From the IMG/VR virus record IMGVR_UViG_3300021197_000658, positions 1 through 21,023 of that record: a stretch of DNA of 21,023 bases. One strand, 5' to 3'. Below, piece after piece: positions 6,971-15,034 of the stretch (its first letter is position 1; each line of letters opens with the position of its first letter). This stretch comes from a virus. A program made the translations under genes and the position numbers. Below the pieces are notes generated by a model, which saw nothing but the letters and a program-made list of their open reading frames with translations, ran no database searches and was not told the DNA's origin.

Positions 6971-7393
6971 TTAGTCTAAATGGGGAAGAGTTTGTTTTGT
7001 TTTTAATATTTCTTCTCTTGATTGAACAAGAGATTGATATGCATCTTTTACAGCCGGATCTTTGCCAAAGTAGTCTAATATGTCTTGGCCTGTCATTTCA
7101 ATTAAAGATTGAATGGTAATTAATCTACCCTCGATGTCTTTTAGTTTTTCGTCTGAATGATCTGCCATGGTGTTTATCCTATCTCTCTTCTGTCTAATAT
7201 TATAACCATCTAACCAATTTTTTACATTGATTATTTTTTTACTAAACTCTGAAAAAGTTTCCCAGTCTCTAATATCTTCGACAGTTCTACCACACCCTTG
7301 GCATCGGTCATCGAATGGGGCCATTGATGTCGAGCAAACTCCTACACATGGTGAATTCGCTAGACTTATTGAATCGTGTAAAGCTGTATTCAT
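6971..7393 (-). CDS. DUF1289-like four-cysteine protein with helical C-terminal extension
   Basis: A 140-residue protein. Residues 15-44 read SPCVGVCSTSMAPF then DDRCQGCGRTVEDIRDW, with Cys16, Cys20, Cys31 and Cys34 in the spacing of the DUF1289 family (a short domain of unknown function common in proteobacteria). The C-terminal half is charged and helical (EEILKTKQTL near the end) and is not part of the usual short family. The start has GAGG five bases upstream and a candidate promoter just before it (7417-7446), while a strong terminator lies between this gene and the capsid gene. So it probably opens a new transcript in the middle of the late block. Metal or Fe-S binding by the cysteines is inferred only. 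Confidence 0.7.
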   Translation of the reverse strand: MNTALHDSISLANSPCVGVCSTSMAPFDDRCQGCGRTVEDIRDWETFSEFSKKIINVKNWLDGYNIRQKRDRINTMADHSDEKLKDIEGRLITIQSLIEMTGQDILDYFGKDPAVKDAYQSLVQSREEILKTKQTLPHLD

Positions 7394-7416
7394 AAAACCT
7401 CACAGGTTTTTGTTGA

Positions 7417-7446
7417 ATTATACACTTATTAACTTAAATTAAACAA
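7417..7446 (-). promoter_or_regulatory. Candidate sigma70-type promoter
   Basis: On the minus strand TTGTTT (7441-7446) and a perfect TATAAT (7417-7422) are separated by 18 bases. The site lies just after the terminator of the capsid gene and 23 bases before the ATG of the DUF1289-like gene, so it would restart transcription for the next segment. The -35 box is only a half match. Confidence 0.45.
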
Positions 7447-7460
7447 ACTTTATTATAAAT

Positions 7461-7487
7461 AAAAAAAAGGGAGCCGAAGCTCCCTTT
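7461..7487 (-). terminator. Rho-independent terminator after the capsid gene
   Basis: Read on the minus strand, GGGAGC pairs with GCTCCC around a TTCG tetraloop. The stem extends to nine pairs with flanking A/T, and a run of eight T follows. The hairpin begins 15 bases after the capsid stop. It has no T-run on the plus strand, so it acts on the late transcript. Confidence 0.9.
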
Positions 7488-7502
7488 ACCAATAAATTGG
7501 AT

Positions 7503-8411
7503 TTATGCACCTTGTGATGCAAAGACAGCTCTTGGATTTGAGAATCCGAAAGAATATCTTTCTCTAGCTTTGAATCTGACATTGCCAGTATCAAAGTCAC
7601 CTTCCATAGAAGTTGAAAGAGCAGATCTCTCGAAGTGTTTAAATCCGTCAGGACAGTCTGTTAACAAGAACCAAGCATCGTTGTCTGTTAAGAAATGGTT
7701 AACTGCGTAACCACCTGGGACCATTCCCATGTTCTTAATAGCATTGATGTCATTATCAGAGGTACTAACTCTACCTGGTGTGTTAAGCAATCTATCTGCC
7801 ACAAATTGTAATTGTGGTGGAATGATTAGTTTCTGGCCCTGTAGGGCAAGAATCATGCTTTTGTCATCAGTGAAAGTTGATACAGAGATAATTGCATCTT
7901 CCAACGAAGTCTCATTTAAGTCAGAGTAAGTGCTAGGTCTGTTGCTTAAAGTACCGCCACCAGCTAATGGGTGAGCTGTACTTACTAGAGCAACACCATC
8001 TCCACCAGTAAAGCTGGATGAGAAAGCGTTGTTCAAAACAGCAGCTGCTTTTACTTGCTTAGTATGAGCCATAGATCGTGCTAGAGCTTTTGTATATCTA
8101 GCTCCTAATCTATCATATAGGTTGTCTTCAATTGCTTCTTCAGTAAGAGCAAACGCTAACGCGATAGTCTCGTGTGAATACCTTGCAGTAAAGCCTTCAG
8201 AAGCTGAATCAAATTCAACCGCATTTCCTTCTTGTTTTACTTTAGCATTCCCGAAACCAACGATCATTGTTTCTTCTTCAAAAGCACGGTCAGATGACTC
8301 GGTTTCAAAGATTTCAGCATGTTCGTTTTCGTAACGATTGTACTCCATTCCAAATAACGCATTCAGACCTGGTTCTAGCTCTTTGGCTAATTGTGATCTA
8401 TTAATCGCCAT
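7503..8411 (-). CDS. Major capsid protein
   Basis: A 302-residue protein that I assign as the major head subunit, of the HK97-fold type related to Mu gpT-like capsid proteins. Supporting patterns are the acidic N-terminal domain (MEYNRYENEHAEIFETE), the helix-rich middle with MAHTKQVKAAAVLNNAF, the conserved LIIPPQLQFVADRLLNTPG segment near two thirds of the length, and a final beta section (HFLTDNDAWFLLTDCPDGFK, RFKARERYSFGF). Length and position right after a decoration-like protein and downstream of portal and scaffold are as expected. GGGAG lies eight bases before the ATG. A strong terminator follows, consistent with a high-output gene. No protease cleavage site is evident from sequence alone. 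Confidence 0.88.
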   Translation of the reverse strand: MAINRSQLAKELEPGLNALFGMEYNRYENEHAEIFETESSDRAFEEETMIVGFGNAKVKQEGNAVEFDSASEGFTARYSHETIALAFALTEEAIEDNLYDRLGARYTKALARSMAHTKQVKAAAVLNNAFSSSFTGGDGVALVSTAHPLAGGGTLSNRPSTYSDLNETSLEDAIISVSTFTDDKSMILALQGQKLIIPPQLQFVADRLLNTPGRVSTSDNDINAIKNMGMVPGGYAVNHFLTDNDAWFLLTDCPDGFKHFERSALSTSMEGDFDTGNVRFKARERYSFGFSNPRAVFASQGA

Positions 8412-8413
8412 TG

Positions 8414-8992
8414 TTATACTCCCGTTGTTTGAGCGTATAAGTGCTCGTTAATTTTAACAATCATATTGACGTAAGTAGAAAGACTTCCAGTTCCTAGAGC
8501 GTTATTCTCTGGGTCGTTAGAAAATCCAATAATTCTACACTGAGCTGTGCCTGTAGCCATAGTTCCACTTAGATCTACATTAGATCGTCCGTTTACTGTA
8601 CTACCAGCAGTGTAAACAATATCAGCGTTTAAACCGACAACTGTTTGTACCACACTACCTGTAGCAGCACTTTGAACTTCAAACAAAGCATTAGGATCGT
8701 CAACTACGAAAGCCACCGCGTCAGAAGATGCAGTTGTGGTCGGCCAGTAAGGTGAATAAATCACTTCGCCAGCTGAATCAGTATATCTACATCCTTGAAA
8801 GACTCCCAACAGTAAATCGCCAGCAGCAGCGACTGCAATGCCGCCAGTGTTAACCATTTTTACCGGGTCGCCTGTAAAGATACTTCCGGTTGTACCTGTA
8901 AGAATATCGTACTCAGTAGTACCAGTGCTGTTAGAACTGCTACCAAGTTTTCCTATAGGTCTTAAACCGAATTTAGCATTTGTATTTGCCAT
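8414..8992 (-). CDS. Putative head decoration or capsid-associated protein
   Basis: A 192-residue protein starting MANTNAKFGLRPIGKLGSSS, a typical start for small capsid-associated proteins encoded directly before the capsid gene. It continues with GDPVKMVNTGGIAVAAAGDL, LLGVFQGCRY and VAFVVDDPNALFEVQ, then a Gly/Thr-rich beta region. I recognise the FGLRP, GDPVK and DDPN.LFEVQ combination from phage head proteins of this size. It ends two bases before the capsid gene start. Decoration of the capsid surface is the likely role, but a minor head function is possible. Confidence 0.65.
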   Translation of the reverse strand: MANTNAKFGLRPIGKLGSSSNSTGTTEYDILTGTTGSIFTGDPVKMVNTGGIAVAAAGDLLLGVFQGCRYTDSAGEVIYSPYWPTTTASSDAVAFVVDDPNALFEVQSAATGSVVQTVVGLNADIVYTAGSTVNGRSNVDLSGTMATGTAQCRIIGFSNDPENNALGTGSLSTYVNMIVKINEHLYAQTTGV

Positions 8993-9030
8993 AATAGTTT
9001 CCTAGTTAAATTTTATTTTAGAAGTTGTAA

Positions 9031-9534
9031 TTACTTACCGCTTCCACCAAAAGTAACCTTCGATGATCTATTTGTTGTAATAGGCATCGATGGGTTCTCT
9101 TCACGCATTAGGTCGTTTTCTACAGCTGTCATTTGGTTTTGGGTTTGTTGTTCAAAGTATTCATTCCTTTGATCTGCGATTTCTTTATCAATTTTGCACA
9201 GTATCAATCCACCCACTCCTATAATTCCAGCGTGTCGACCATCATCGACTGTAGGCAAATCATGAAATCCTGGAAGCTCTTCAGGTCTTACTGGAACGAA
9301 TCCTTCACGAAATCTTTTTGAGACATTCGTTTTGTCATCTTGTCCTAGTATGGCCTCTCTGATCCAACGATAAGTTATGCCTTGAGATTCAGCTGCTTTA
9401 ATAGCTTCTTCTGGTAGCTCTAAAGCTGAAGGCATTTTCCAAACTTTTGGCCTGTCCTCTTTTGCTCTAGTGTCAGCACTCCTTGAAGTTCTAACATCCT
9501 TATCATCAATCACTTTATCTTTTCCTTCTGTCAT
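9031..9534 (-). CDS. Conserved hypothetical protein of the head cluster
   Basis: A 167-residue protein, highly charged at the N terminus (MTEGKDKVIDDKDVRTSRSA). Its central region contains SQGITYRWIREAILGQDD and FVPVRPEELPGFHDLP, then GIIGVGGLILCKI, and a polar C-terminal end. The first bases overlap the stop of the scaffold-like gene (ATGA). I recognise the YRW.RE..LG..D..N pattern from marine phages, always between scaffold and capsid genes. A role in capsid assembly is inferred from position; no enzymatic motif is visible. Confidence 0.7.
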   Translation of the reverse strand: MTEGKDKVIDDKDVRTSRSADTRAKEDRPKVWKMPSALELPEEAIKAAESQGITYRWIREAILGQDDKTNVSKRFREGFVPVRPEELPGFHDLPTVDDGRHAGIIGVGGLILCKIDKEIADQRNEYFEQQTQNQMTAVENDLMREENPSMPITTNRSSKVTFGGSGK

Positions 9535-10526
9535 GATTTTTCTAGCCTCGCTTTTTGTATTGCGTAGTCCTTAAATGACACTCCAAGCTTTTTAGCTAAT
9601 GCTTGCTCGCTCGGTGTCAAGGCGATACGATTTTGTTTGCGTCCTGTCGATGTGTTGCGTGTGGCTGAAGCGACTGTCTGGACGGGTTTTTTGTCCGCTT
9701 CCACGTTAAACTTGTGGGGCAACTCGCGTTGTACCCTCTTATCAATCTCACTATAATACTCATCTGAGTCTAAGTCAAAGCCTTCGTTCTCTAATTCCTT
9801 GTGAACTGCAAAGGCAACAGAGGTTGCAACTTGGTCTTGTCCAAACCAAGTATTCTTTTTGGCCCAATCACGAGACTTAGGTGATGGCTCATTATACTCT
9901 TCAATAGTTTCTTGAGGTTGTTGTTGAATTTGCGCTTGTTCTACATAAGCGGCTTCTTGTTCTTCGTATTGTTTTTGCTGTTGCCTATATTGTTCAAGCC
10001 TTGCTTTATCTGATGTAGCCATAGTTAAAGCTTCAGTTGCACTAGCTATTGCTTCTGCATCTTGAGCTTCGCTGGCTTGTTTTAAAGCTTGTCTTGCTAA
10101 AGTTATTTGTGATTCAACTCGATTAGTAAATTCATCACCATAACTTGATTGAAAGGATTTTTGCGACTGTCTTAATTGCTCGTTTTGATCTTTCAAATCT
10201 TTGGCGTACTGAACAGCCATAAGTTCTCTTCTTTGAAACTCTTTGGCTTGGGCCACTGCTTTGTTAATTCTATTTTGTGCAAGTGATGCTCTTTTTTCTA
10301 CATCAGATAAATCTTTTGCTTTTTCCTCTACTTGAGGAGACGCTTCAAAATCTTCTTTGATTTCATCTTCAGTAACTGGAGATGCTTGTTCAGCTTTTTC
10401 GTCTAGGACAATATCAACTGAATCTTCCTGCACTTCGTCTTCAACTCTTTTGTGCTCTGGAACTGCTGCTTTTTCAATTTTTTCGTCTGTAATTTCTACA
10501 TCAATGTTTGTTGCTTCTTCTGCCAT
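9531..10526 (-). CDS. Putative scaffolding protein
   Basis: A 331-residue, very polar protein. Residues 1-80 are acidic (EEATNIDVEITDEK, EDEVQEDSVDIVLDEKAEQ). Residues about 70-200 are predicted as long helices or coiled coil (NRINKAVAQAKEFQRREL, QITLARQALKQASEAQDAEA), with a Gln-rich stretch near 185-205. A conserved C-terminal part has DWAKKNTWFGQDQVATSVAF, then a Lys/Arg-rich end (LAKKLGVSFKDYAIQKARL). This acidic-coil-basic pattern, immediately before the capsid cluster, is characteristic of phage internal scaffolds that shape the procapsid. There is no protease motif in it. The start has GAGG seven bases upstream (GAGGTAAATC). Confidence 0.75.
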   Translation of the reverse strand: MAEEATNIDVEITDEKIEKAAVPEHKRVEDEVQEDSVDIVLDEKAEQASPVTEDEIKEDFEASPQVEEKAKDLSDVEKRASLAQNRINKAVAQAKEFQRRELMAVQYAKDLKDQNEQLRQSQKSFQSSYGDEFTNRVESQITLARQALKQASEAQDAEAIASATEALTMATSDKARLEQYRQQQKQYEEQEAAYVEQAQIQQQPQETIEEYNEPSPKSRDWAKKNTWFGQDQVATSVAFAVHKELENEGFDLDSDEYYSEIDKRVQRELPHKFNVEADKKPVQTVASATRNTSTGRKQNRIALTPSEQALAKKLGVSFKDYAIQKARLEKS

Positions 10527-10535
10527 GATTTACCT

Positions 10536-10979
10536 CTATAAAGATTTAATGTCGTCTGGGTTTAAAATTGTAGCAATCACTTCGTCATCATTAATAATGC
10601 GAACTTCGTGATCATCTTCTAATTTAAAACGAGTGCCAGCATATCTGCCAATAAGGATCCAATCTCCTTTTTTAGCCCATGCTTCGTTGCCAAATTTATT
10701 TTCATCTTGGTAGGCCAAAGGTCCAACCTTTAGCACATAGCATATAACTGTGGACAAAGCTTCTCTGTCTACAGTTTCTTTTATTAATTGAATGCCACCA
10801 TCAGTTACTCCTTTGCCTTTGTACGGCAATACCAATAAACGCCATCCTGATGGATCGGGCATTCTATCTAGTAAGGATTTTTTTAGTAGGGTGGGGTCTA
10901 AAACTTTAGTTTCAGAACTGACAAATGCTTTGTCTAATTCAGATTCAGTTTCATTTTTTTTTGCGACATCTTTACTCAT
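10536..10979 (-). CDS. Phage GroES-like co-chaperonin (Cpn10 family)
   Basis: A 147-residue protein. The first 40 residues are an extra, polar segment. Residues 45-140 follow the GroES pattern: WRLLVLPYKG (46-55), a mobile-loop motif GGIQL (61-65) of the GGI.L type that docks into GroEL, a VLKVGPLAY strand, then KKGDWILIGRYAGTRFKLED and EVRIINDDEVIATIL, matching the C-terminal part of GroES. It would bind the host GroEL ring in place of host GroES to help fold viral proteins, probably capsid proteins, as known for T4 gp31. It sits directly upstream of the scaffold and capsid genes, which fits. Its start overlaps the previous stop by 8 bases. The family assignment is strong, the substrate is inferred. 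Confidence 0.85.
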   Translation of the reverse strand: MSKDVAKKNETESELDKAFVSSETKVLDPTLLKKSLLDRMPDPSGWRLLVLPYKGKGVTDGGIQLIKETVDREALSTVICYVLKVGPLAYQDENKFGNEAWAKKGDWILIGRYAGTRFKLEDDHEVRIINDDEVIATILNPDDIKSL

Positions 10980-11166
10980 CGTTATCTTCCATTTGCAGCG
11001 TTTCTTTTAAATCTTCTATAAGGGATCGAATCGCCGATAACTCTCCCATAAGATACTTGTAATCTTCCATCGATCTTACATTGCCCCCAGCAATGATGTC
11101 AACAGTGTTCTGTTCTCTTTTTCTTAAATTTTTAAATAAATATTCTGCTAAATTTACAGCATCCAT
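10972..11166 (-). CDS. Small helical hypothetical protein
   Basis: A 64-residue protein with a LAEYLFKNLRKREQNTVDII segment and an acidic end (LKETLQMEDNDE), almost certainly helical. The start has AGGAGAG about six bases upstream. The stop lies inside the next gene by 8 bases, suggesting coupling to the GroES-like protein. I know similar short proteins from tailed phages between portal and scaffold genes but not their role. Confidence 0.65.
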   Translation of the reverse strand: MDAVNLAEYLFKNLRKREQNTVDIIAGGNVRSMEDYKYLMGELSAIRSLIEDLKETLQMEDNDE

Positions 11167-11189
11167 GGCTCTCTCCTGCCTGTGTTATT

Positions 11190-12149
11190 TTATCTTCTAG
11201 GCCCAAACATTCCTCTGTCTCTTAAATTTGGGTTTCCATAATCGTAATCTTCAAACATTTTTTCTATTTTAGGTGGAGGTGTGTATATTGGGGCTGGAGT
11301 TGCCAAAGCTTCTCTAATGCTTTTTTGTCTATTTTCTACACTGCCATATTTCGCTATTGCATTTTTTATGCTTTCAGCCTTTCTTTCTTCTTCTTCTGCT
11401 TTTTTTCTTGCAAGTTGTTCGGTGGTTAGAGGCATTTCACCAATAGGAGTTCCTTGTGTTTGAAATGAAGGCGGAGGAGCTGGCATTGTTGGTGCTGGCA
11501 TTTGATACTGTGGTAATCCACTAAAATCTAAATCTGCTAATCTAGGTACTTTTGACAAATCTGGCAAGCCACTTAAATCTAAGTCTTCAAAATTCATATT
11601 TGGAAAAAACCCATTAGGCTCCGGCATTGTAGGTGGGGGTGTAAATACTGGTTCAGGTGCCGGTGTGGGTGTCGGTTCAAACACAGGTTCTGGCTCCATT
11701 GAATAAGGCTCCATTGTAAAAGATGGAGGCTCACCAAACTGTAAGTTTCCATTCACATCTATGTATGATTGAACTGGGTCTGGCATTGGATCTGTAGAGA
11801 CATCATATTGTGGAGCTGGAGCTGGAGCTGGCACATAAGGCGCAGGATCTCCTACTCCTCCTGTTGGGGGTGGTGCTGGCGTAGGCGCTGGTGCAGGAGC
11901 TGGCATCGGCATAGGCGCTGGAGGTCTATTAAATTGATCTCGAATTGGATCATATCCTGTTCTAGTTGGCATAAAAGCCTCTTGTGGTTGAACAGGGGCT
12001 TGATAACCTTCAGGCGTAAAATACGCAGGGCCACCCACCACGAGATTGTTTGCTGGTCTTGGGGGTGTAGGCATACGTTGAATATTGCGCTCTGCAAATA
12101 AGTCAGGCCTAGTAAGACCTGGAGGTGCAACTAAAACTCGATCAGACAT
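11190..12149 (-). CDS. Proline-rich low-complexity phage protein
   Basis: A 319-residue protein dominated by Pro, Ala and Met: residues about 77-145 and 150-245 contain runs of PAPAP, PTPAP and PPP. Two short repeats, DLDLSGLP (189-196) and DLDFSGLP (206-213), lie in the middle. A charged helix (RKKAEEEERKAESIKNA, about 248-264) follows and the last part ends RDRGMFGPRR. There is no signal peptide or membrane segment. Such Pro-rich linkers suggest an extended, flexible protein. It is encoded between portal-linked genes and the GroES-like gene, so a virion-internal or assembly role is possible. The region in other frames gives spurious long frames because of the GC-biased repeat codons. Function unknown. 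Confidence 0.7.
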   Translation of the reverse strand: MSDRVLVAPPGLTRPDLFAERNIQRMPTPPRPANNLVVGGPAYFTPEGYQAPVQPQEAFMPTRTGYDPIRDQFNRPPAPMPMPAPAPAPTPAPPPTGGVGDPAPYVPAPAPAPQYDVSTDPMPDPVQSYIDVNGNLQFGEPPSFTMEPYSMEPEPVFEPTPTPAPEPVFTPPPTMPEPNGFFPNMNFEDLDLSGLPDLSKVPRLADLDFSGLPQYQMPAPTMPAPPPSFQTQGTPIGEMPLTTEQLARKKAEEEERKAESIKNAIAKYGSVENRQKSIREALATPAPIYTPPPKIEKMFEDYDYGNPNLRDRGMFGPRR

Positions 12150-12157
12150 TAGTTAAT

Positions 12158-12313
12158 TTAACGTTTTTTGCTTTTTGCATTTTTTTTACCTTTATTCTTT
12201 CTTGCTGCTTCTAGAGCAATTGCAATAGCAGTTTTTTGTTTTTTACCACTACCCATTAATTCACTTATGTTAGCAGATATTGTCTTCTTACTGCTACCTT
12301 TTTTTAAGGGCAT
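12158..12313 (-). CDS. Very small basic phage protein (DUF6496-like)
   Basis: A 51-residue frame, shorter than most gene-finding cut-offs, beginning MPLKKGSSKKTISANISELM and continuing GSGKKQKTAIAIALEAARKN with a lysine-rich end. The MPLKKG.SKKTIS.NI.EL and AIAIAL..AR patterns are ones I know from a conserved family of small phage and bacterial proteins, which I believe is catalogued as DUF6496. It starts two bases after the stop of the 85-residue gene and ends nine bases before the next start, so it fills an otherwise empty gap in the operon. Role unknown; basic charge suggests nucleic-acid contact. Confidence 0.75.
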   Translation of the reverse strand: MPLKKGSSKKTISANISELMGSGKKQKTAIAIALEAARKNKGKKNAKSKKR

Positions 12314-12314
12314 A

Positions 12315-12572
12315 TTATTTCTTCTTTTTTACCTTGGCCTTAGTCTTAGCGACAGCTTTAGGTTTGGAAACTTTTTTTGCTTTTGGTTTGCTTTCTTTAA
12401 CGACTTTGGCAAGGACTTCATTCGCTTCCTTATCGGCTTCTTTTGCGATTTTGTCGATGTCGAGATTTGCATTCTCATTGATGATCGGTTGATTGCCATT
12501 GATTCTACGCTCCTCTTCTTCTTTTAATTGTTTTTTGTGCATTGCTGCCATTTCTTTTCTTATTGAACTCAT
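12315..12572 (-). CDS. Small lysine-rich protein coupled to portal
   Basis: An 85-residue protein. The N-terminal half is a charged helix (MAAMHKKQLKEEEERRING), the middle is acidic (NANLDIDKIAKEADKEANEV) and the C-terminal 25 residues are a Lys/Ala/Pro tract of the histone-H1-tail type (KPKAVAKTKAKVKKKK). The start overlaps the portal stop as ATGA, so it is translationally coupled. The H1-like tail suggests contact with DNA or with acidic partners. I do not recognise a family. Confidence 0.65.
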   Translation of the reverse strand: MSSIRKEMAAMHKKQLKEEEERRINGNQPIINENANLDIDKIAKEADKEANEVLAKVVKESKPKAKKVSKPKAVAKTKAKVKKKK

Positions 12573-15034
12573 TTGTTACCTCGCATGATATCCATTGCTT
12601 TGAATTGGTTTTGTTGTTCGATTCTTTCTCTTGCTATGTCATCTTTCATCTTAGCAATGTCTTGTTGAATAACCAAACGTTGTTCTGCTAATTGATTACT
12701 TTGCATAGCCTTCATAGCATCAAACTGTTGACGTTGTGCAAACTCTTCACGCTTGCGTTGTACATCATCAGCTTTGATGTCTAACTCTTTACCTCTTAGT
12801 TCTACCAAAGGATCAGGTTGTGGAGGGGGTGGCATGAAGATAGAATTTATTTGTTCCATCAACTGAGAGACAACTGCAGCCACGTCTCTTGCCACCGACT
12901 CTTGTAATTGTTGTTGATACTGCATGCCAACTTCTGGTGGCAATTGTTGTATCTGTTGCAAGGTTGCTTGGAACTCTGGGTTCTGAGCATTTTGCTGGTC
13001 AACAATTTCAGCAGCTCTAAACGAAACATGCTGATAAATGTGTGCTTGTATTAAAGATAATACAACTGGGTTTGATTGTGCAGTAATGGTTCCATACAAA
13101 GATACATGAGAATTAATATGTGAATCATGATCTTGGCCTTGGAAAGCTTGCGCTGGCATTCCAGCTATCAAACTTGCATTTTCACTTGCAGGGTCAATCG
13201 GTTGAGGTTGAGGGGGAGGTGGCAAAAGCTGTTCAATGTTTTGCACTCCCATTGAAGCATACATTCTTCTGTAAGCTTCATGAATTCCAGTAGGCCCATG
13301 AATCTCAGGATTGCTTTGTACTGTTCTAAGAAGTTCTTGAGCCATGATGACTCTTTGACTCATAGAAAAAGTATTAGGATCTGAGACAGGTAATACATCT
13401 ACCCTGTTATCAAAATCTAAAGCCTTAATGGTTTGATTGCCATTAGCTGTTGAATATGGATAAGCGGGTGGTAGATATTCGCCAAACACTTTGGATAAAA
13501 TTTCAAACTCAATTCTTTGACTTGCATGCAGTCTTTTGTGAATGGCACTCATAACACGAGTGCCACGTTCTAACAGAGCAACCGTTGTACCGACTGGCGC
13601 ATTTTGGTTTCCATCACCCACTTGAATGTCTGCGATAGATGCGAAACGCCTCCCACTGTCGACCAAGATCCCTAGGAGAGAGAGAAGGGTTTGACTTGGC
13701 TCCTTAAAAGGTAACGGTACAAAAGCGTCTCGCAAACTACCGCCGGGTGCGTCCATGTCTCTGAACTCGCCGGGCTGTAAAGGCTGGTCGTCATTACGAA
13801 TACGAATTCCTCTAGCTTTAAATCCAGCTGGTAAATTAGATAAAGTACCAGCGTCAATAAGCTGACGAAGAATTGAAGTTGAGGCTTTCGATAAGCCTCC
13901 AATCATGTGAGTCAAACCAAAGCCATAGAAACCTAGGCCTGGTAAAAACTTGTAATGCACAAAGTAATTGGTACGCTGTTTCAGCTGATCATTTTCTTTG
14001 TAGTTTCTGCGAATAGATAAAACTTTGTTATTAGCAATGGTGACAATGTATGGCAATTTAATTCCAGTCTCTTCACCTTGAGCGTTCATATCTTCAAAAC
14101 CTGGGATGTCTAGCTCTGTATGAATCTCATGCACTTTGCAAGTATCATCATCGCTGTAGCTTGGACTAACGCCTTGAAGCTCGTCTATCTCTTCTTGAAT
14201 TTCATCTGTTTCATCTGCCATCATGCTTGCAGAATCTATTTTTACATCGCTGTAAAAACCAACTTGTTGCAATTTGCGTATGTCGTTCATTGACATGTTA
14301 ATTACATGCGTGATTCTTGTAGCGCTGTGTAAGTCTGTTGCAGCATAAGGCACAATTAAATCTTCACTTGGAATAAATTTAGAGACTGCTCGTCCTAAGT
14401 TTTGGTCGTAGTAAACTTTTCTAAAAGCTGAACCAGATAGAGGTAGATAAAATAACATTTGATCAGTTTCAGGATCATATTCTTTCATGACCTGCATAAG
14501 CTGATAATTCATAAACTCTTGCACACGAGAAGCCTGTTGTTCAGTTTCCGGAGTTGTCATGCCAAGCACCTGTGTTTTGACTGGGCCTTGCGATGGTAAG
14601 AGTTCGTTGTAAGCTTGCGCTTGGAATTGGGTAACACTTTCTGCAAGCAATGGATGCATAACACCCGAAGCTCCTTCAAAGGGAGCAGATCTTTCTTCAT
14701 ACTTCATGCCAAGATATTCAAGGCCATTGCGATATGTTTTTTCCCAATCGCTACGAGATTCTTTATCAGCTTCAATGTTGCCCATCAGATCATTCTTTAA
14801 AGAATTAAGATCTGAATCATCTATGATGTCTGCTAAATTAGCATAGAAATCTGTGTTGTCCATAGGAGGTAATGGCGCGCCAAACTCGATGCTACCATCT
14901 TCCATTTGCTCAAATGAATCTAGCTCTGGGTTAGACTCAGCAACATCGACCTCAATGTCCATGTCTTTAGATCTGTCGCGTACTTTAAGGTCTACCTGCT
15001 CGTCAAAGGTAATTGCCTTATCTGTGGTTGCCAT
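12569..15034 (-). CDS. Portal protein (large, P22-like type)
   Basis: An 821-residue protein that I assign as the portal, the dodecameric ring through which DNA enters and leaves the head. The first 75 residues are acidic. Then come the conserved segments SGVMHPLLAESVTQFQAQA (123-141), MLFYLPLSGSAFRKVYYD (193-210) and IPSEDLIVPYAATDL (221-235). Further on are GLGFYGFGLTHMIGGLSKA, the NAPVGTTVALLERGTRV segment near residue 490, and a long Gln-rich helical C-terminal region with two proline tracts (LPPPPQPQP and MPPPPQPDP). Length is at the high end for portals, because of the C-terminal extension. It directly follows the stop of a basic protein gene, and terL is three genes upstream in the same operon. 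P22-like family is my best guess; the portal call itself is secure. Confidence 0.87.
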   Translation of the reverse strand: MATTDKAITFDEQVDLKVRDRSKDMDIEVDVAESNPELDSFEQMEDGSIEFGAPLPPMDNTDFYANLADIIDDSDLNSLKNDLMGNIEADKESRSDWEKTYRNGLEYLGMKYEERSAPFEGASGVMHPLLAESVTQFQAQAYNELLPSQGPVKTQVLGMTTPETEQQASRVQEFMNYQLMQVMKEYDPETDQMLFYLPLSGSAFRKVYYDQNLGRAVSKFIPSEDLIVPYAATDLHSATRITHVINMSMNDIRKLQQVGFYSDVKIDSASMMADETDEIQEEIDELQGVSPSYSDDDTCKVHEIHTELDIPGFEDMNAQGEETGIKLPYIVTIANNKVLSIRRNYKENDQLKQRTNYFVHYKFLPGLGFYGFGLTHMIGGLSKASTSILRQLIDAGTLSNLPAGFKARGIRIRNDDQPLQPGEFRDMDAPGGSLRDAFVPLPFKEPSQTLLSLLGILVDSGRRFASIADIQVGDGNQNAPVGTTVALLERGTRVMSAIHKRLHASQRIEFEILSKVFGEYLPPAYPYSTANGNQTIKALDFDNRVDVLPVSDPNTFSMSQRVIMAQELLRTVQSNPEIHGPTGIHEAYRRMYASMGVQNIEQLLPPPPQPQPIDPASENASLIAGMPAQAFQGQDHDSHINSHVSLYGTITAQSNPVVLSLIQAHIYQHVSFRAAEIVDQQNAQNPEFQATLQQIQQLPPEVGMQYQQQLQESVARDVAAVVSQLMEQINSIFMPPPPQPDPLVELRGKELDIKADDVQRKREEFAQRQQFDAMKAMQSNQLAEQRLVIQQDIAKMKDDIARERIEQQNQFKAMDIMRGNK

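Noticed and set aside
11769-12101. Trp/Cys-rich plus-strand frame of 110 codons
   Set aside because: It is the mirror of the proline/alanine repeat codons of the real gene on the minus strand and has no supporting binding site.
12168-12527. Very hydrophobic plus-strand frame resembling a membrane protein
   Set aside because: It is the antisense of lysine-rich genes, in which AAA/AAG codons read back as Phe/Leu, so the apparent membrane protein is an artefact.
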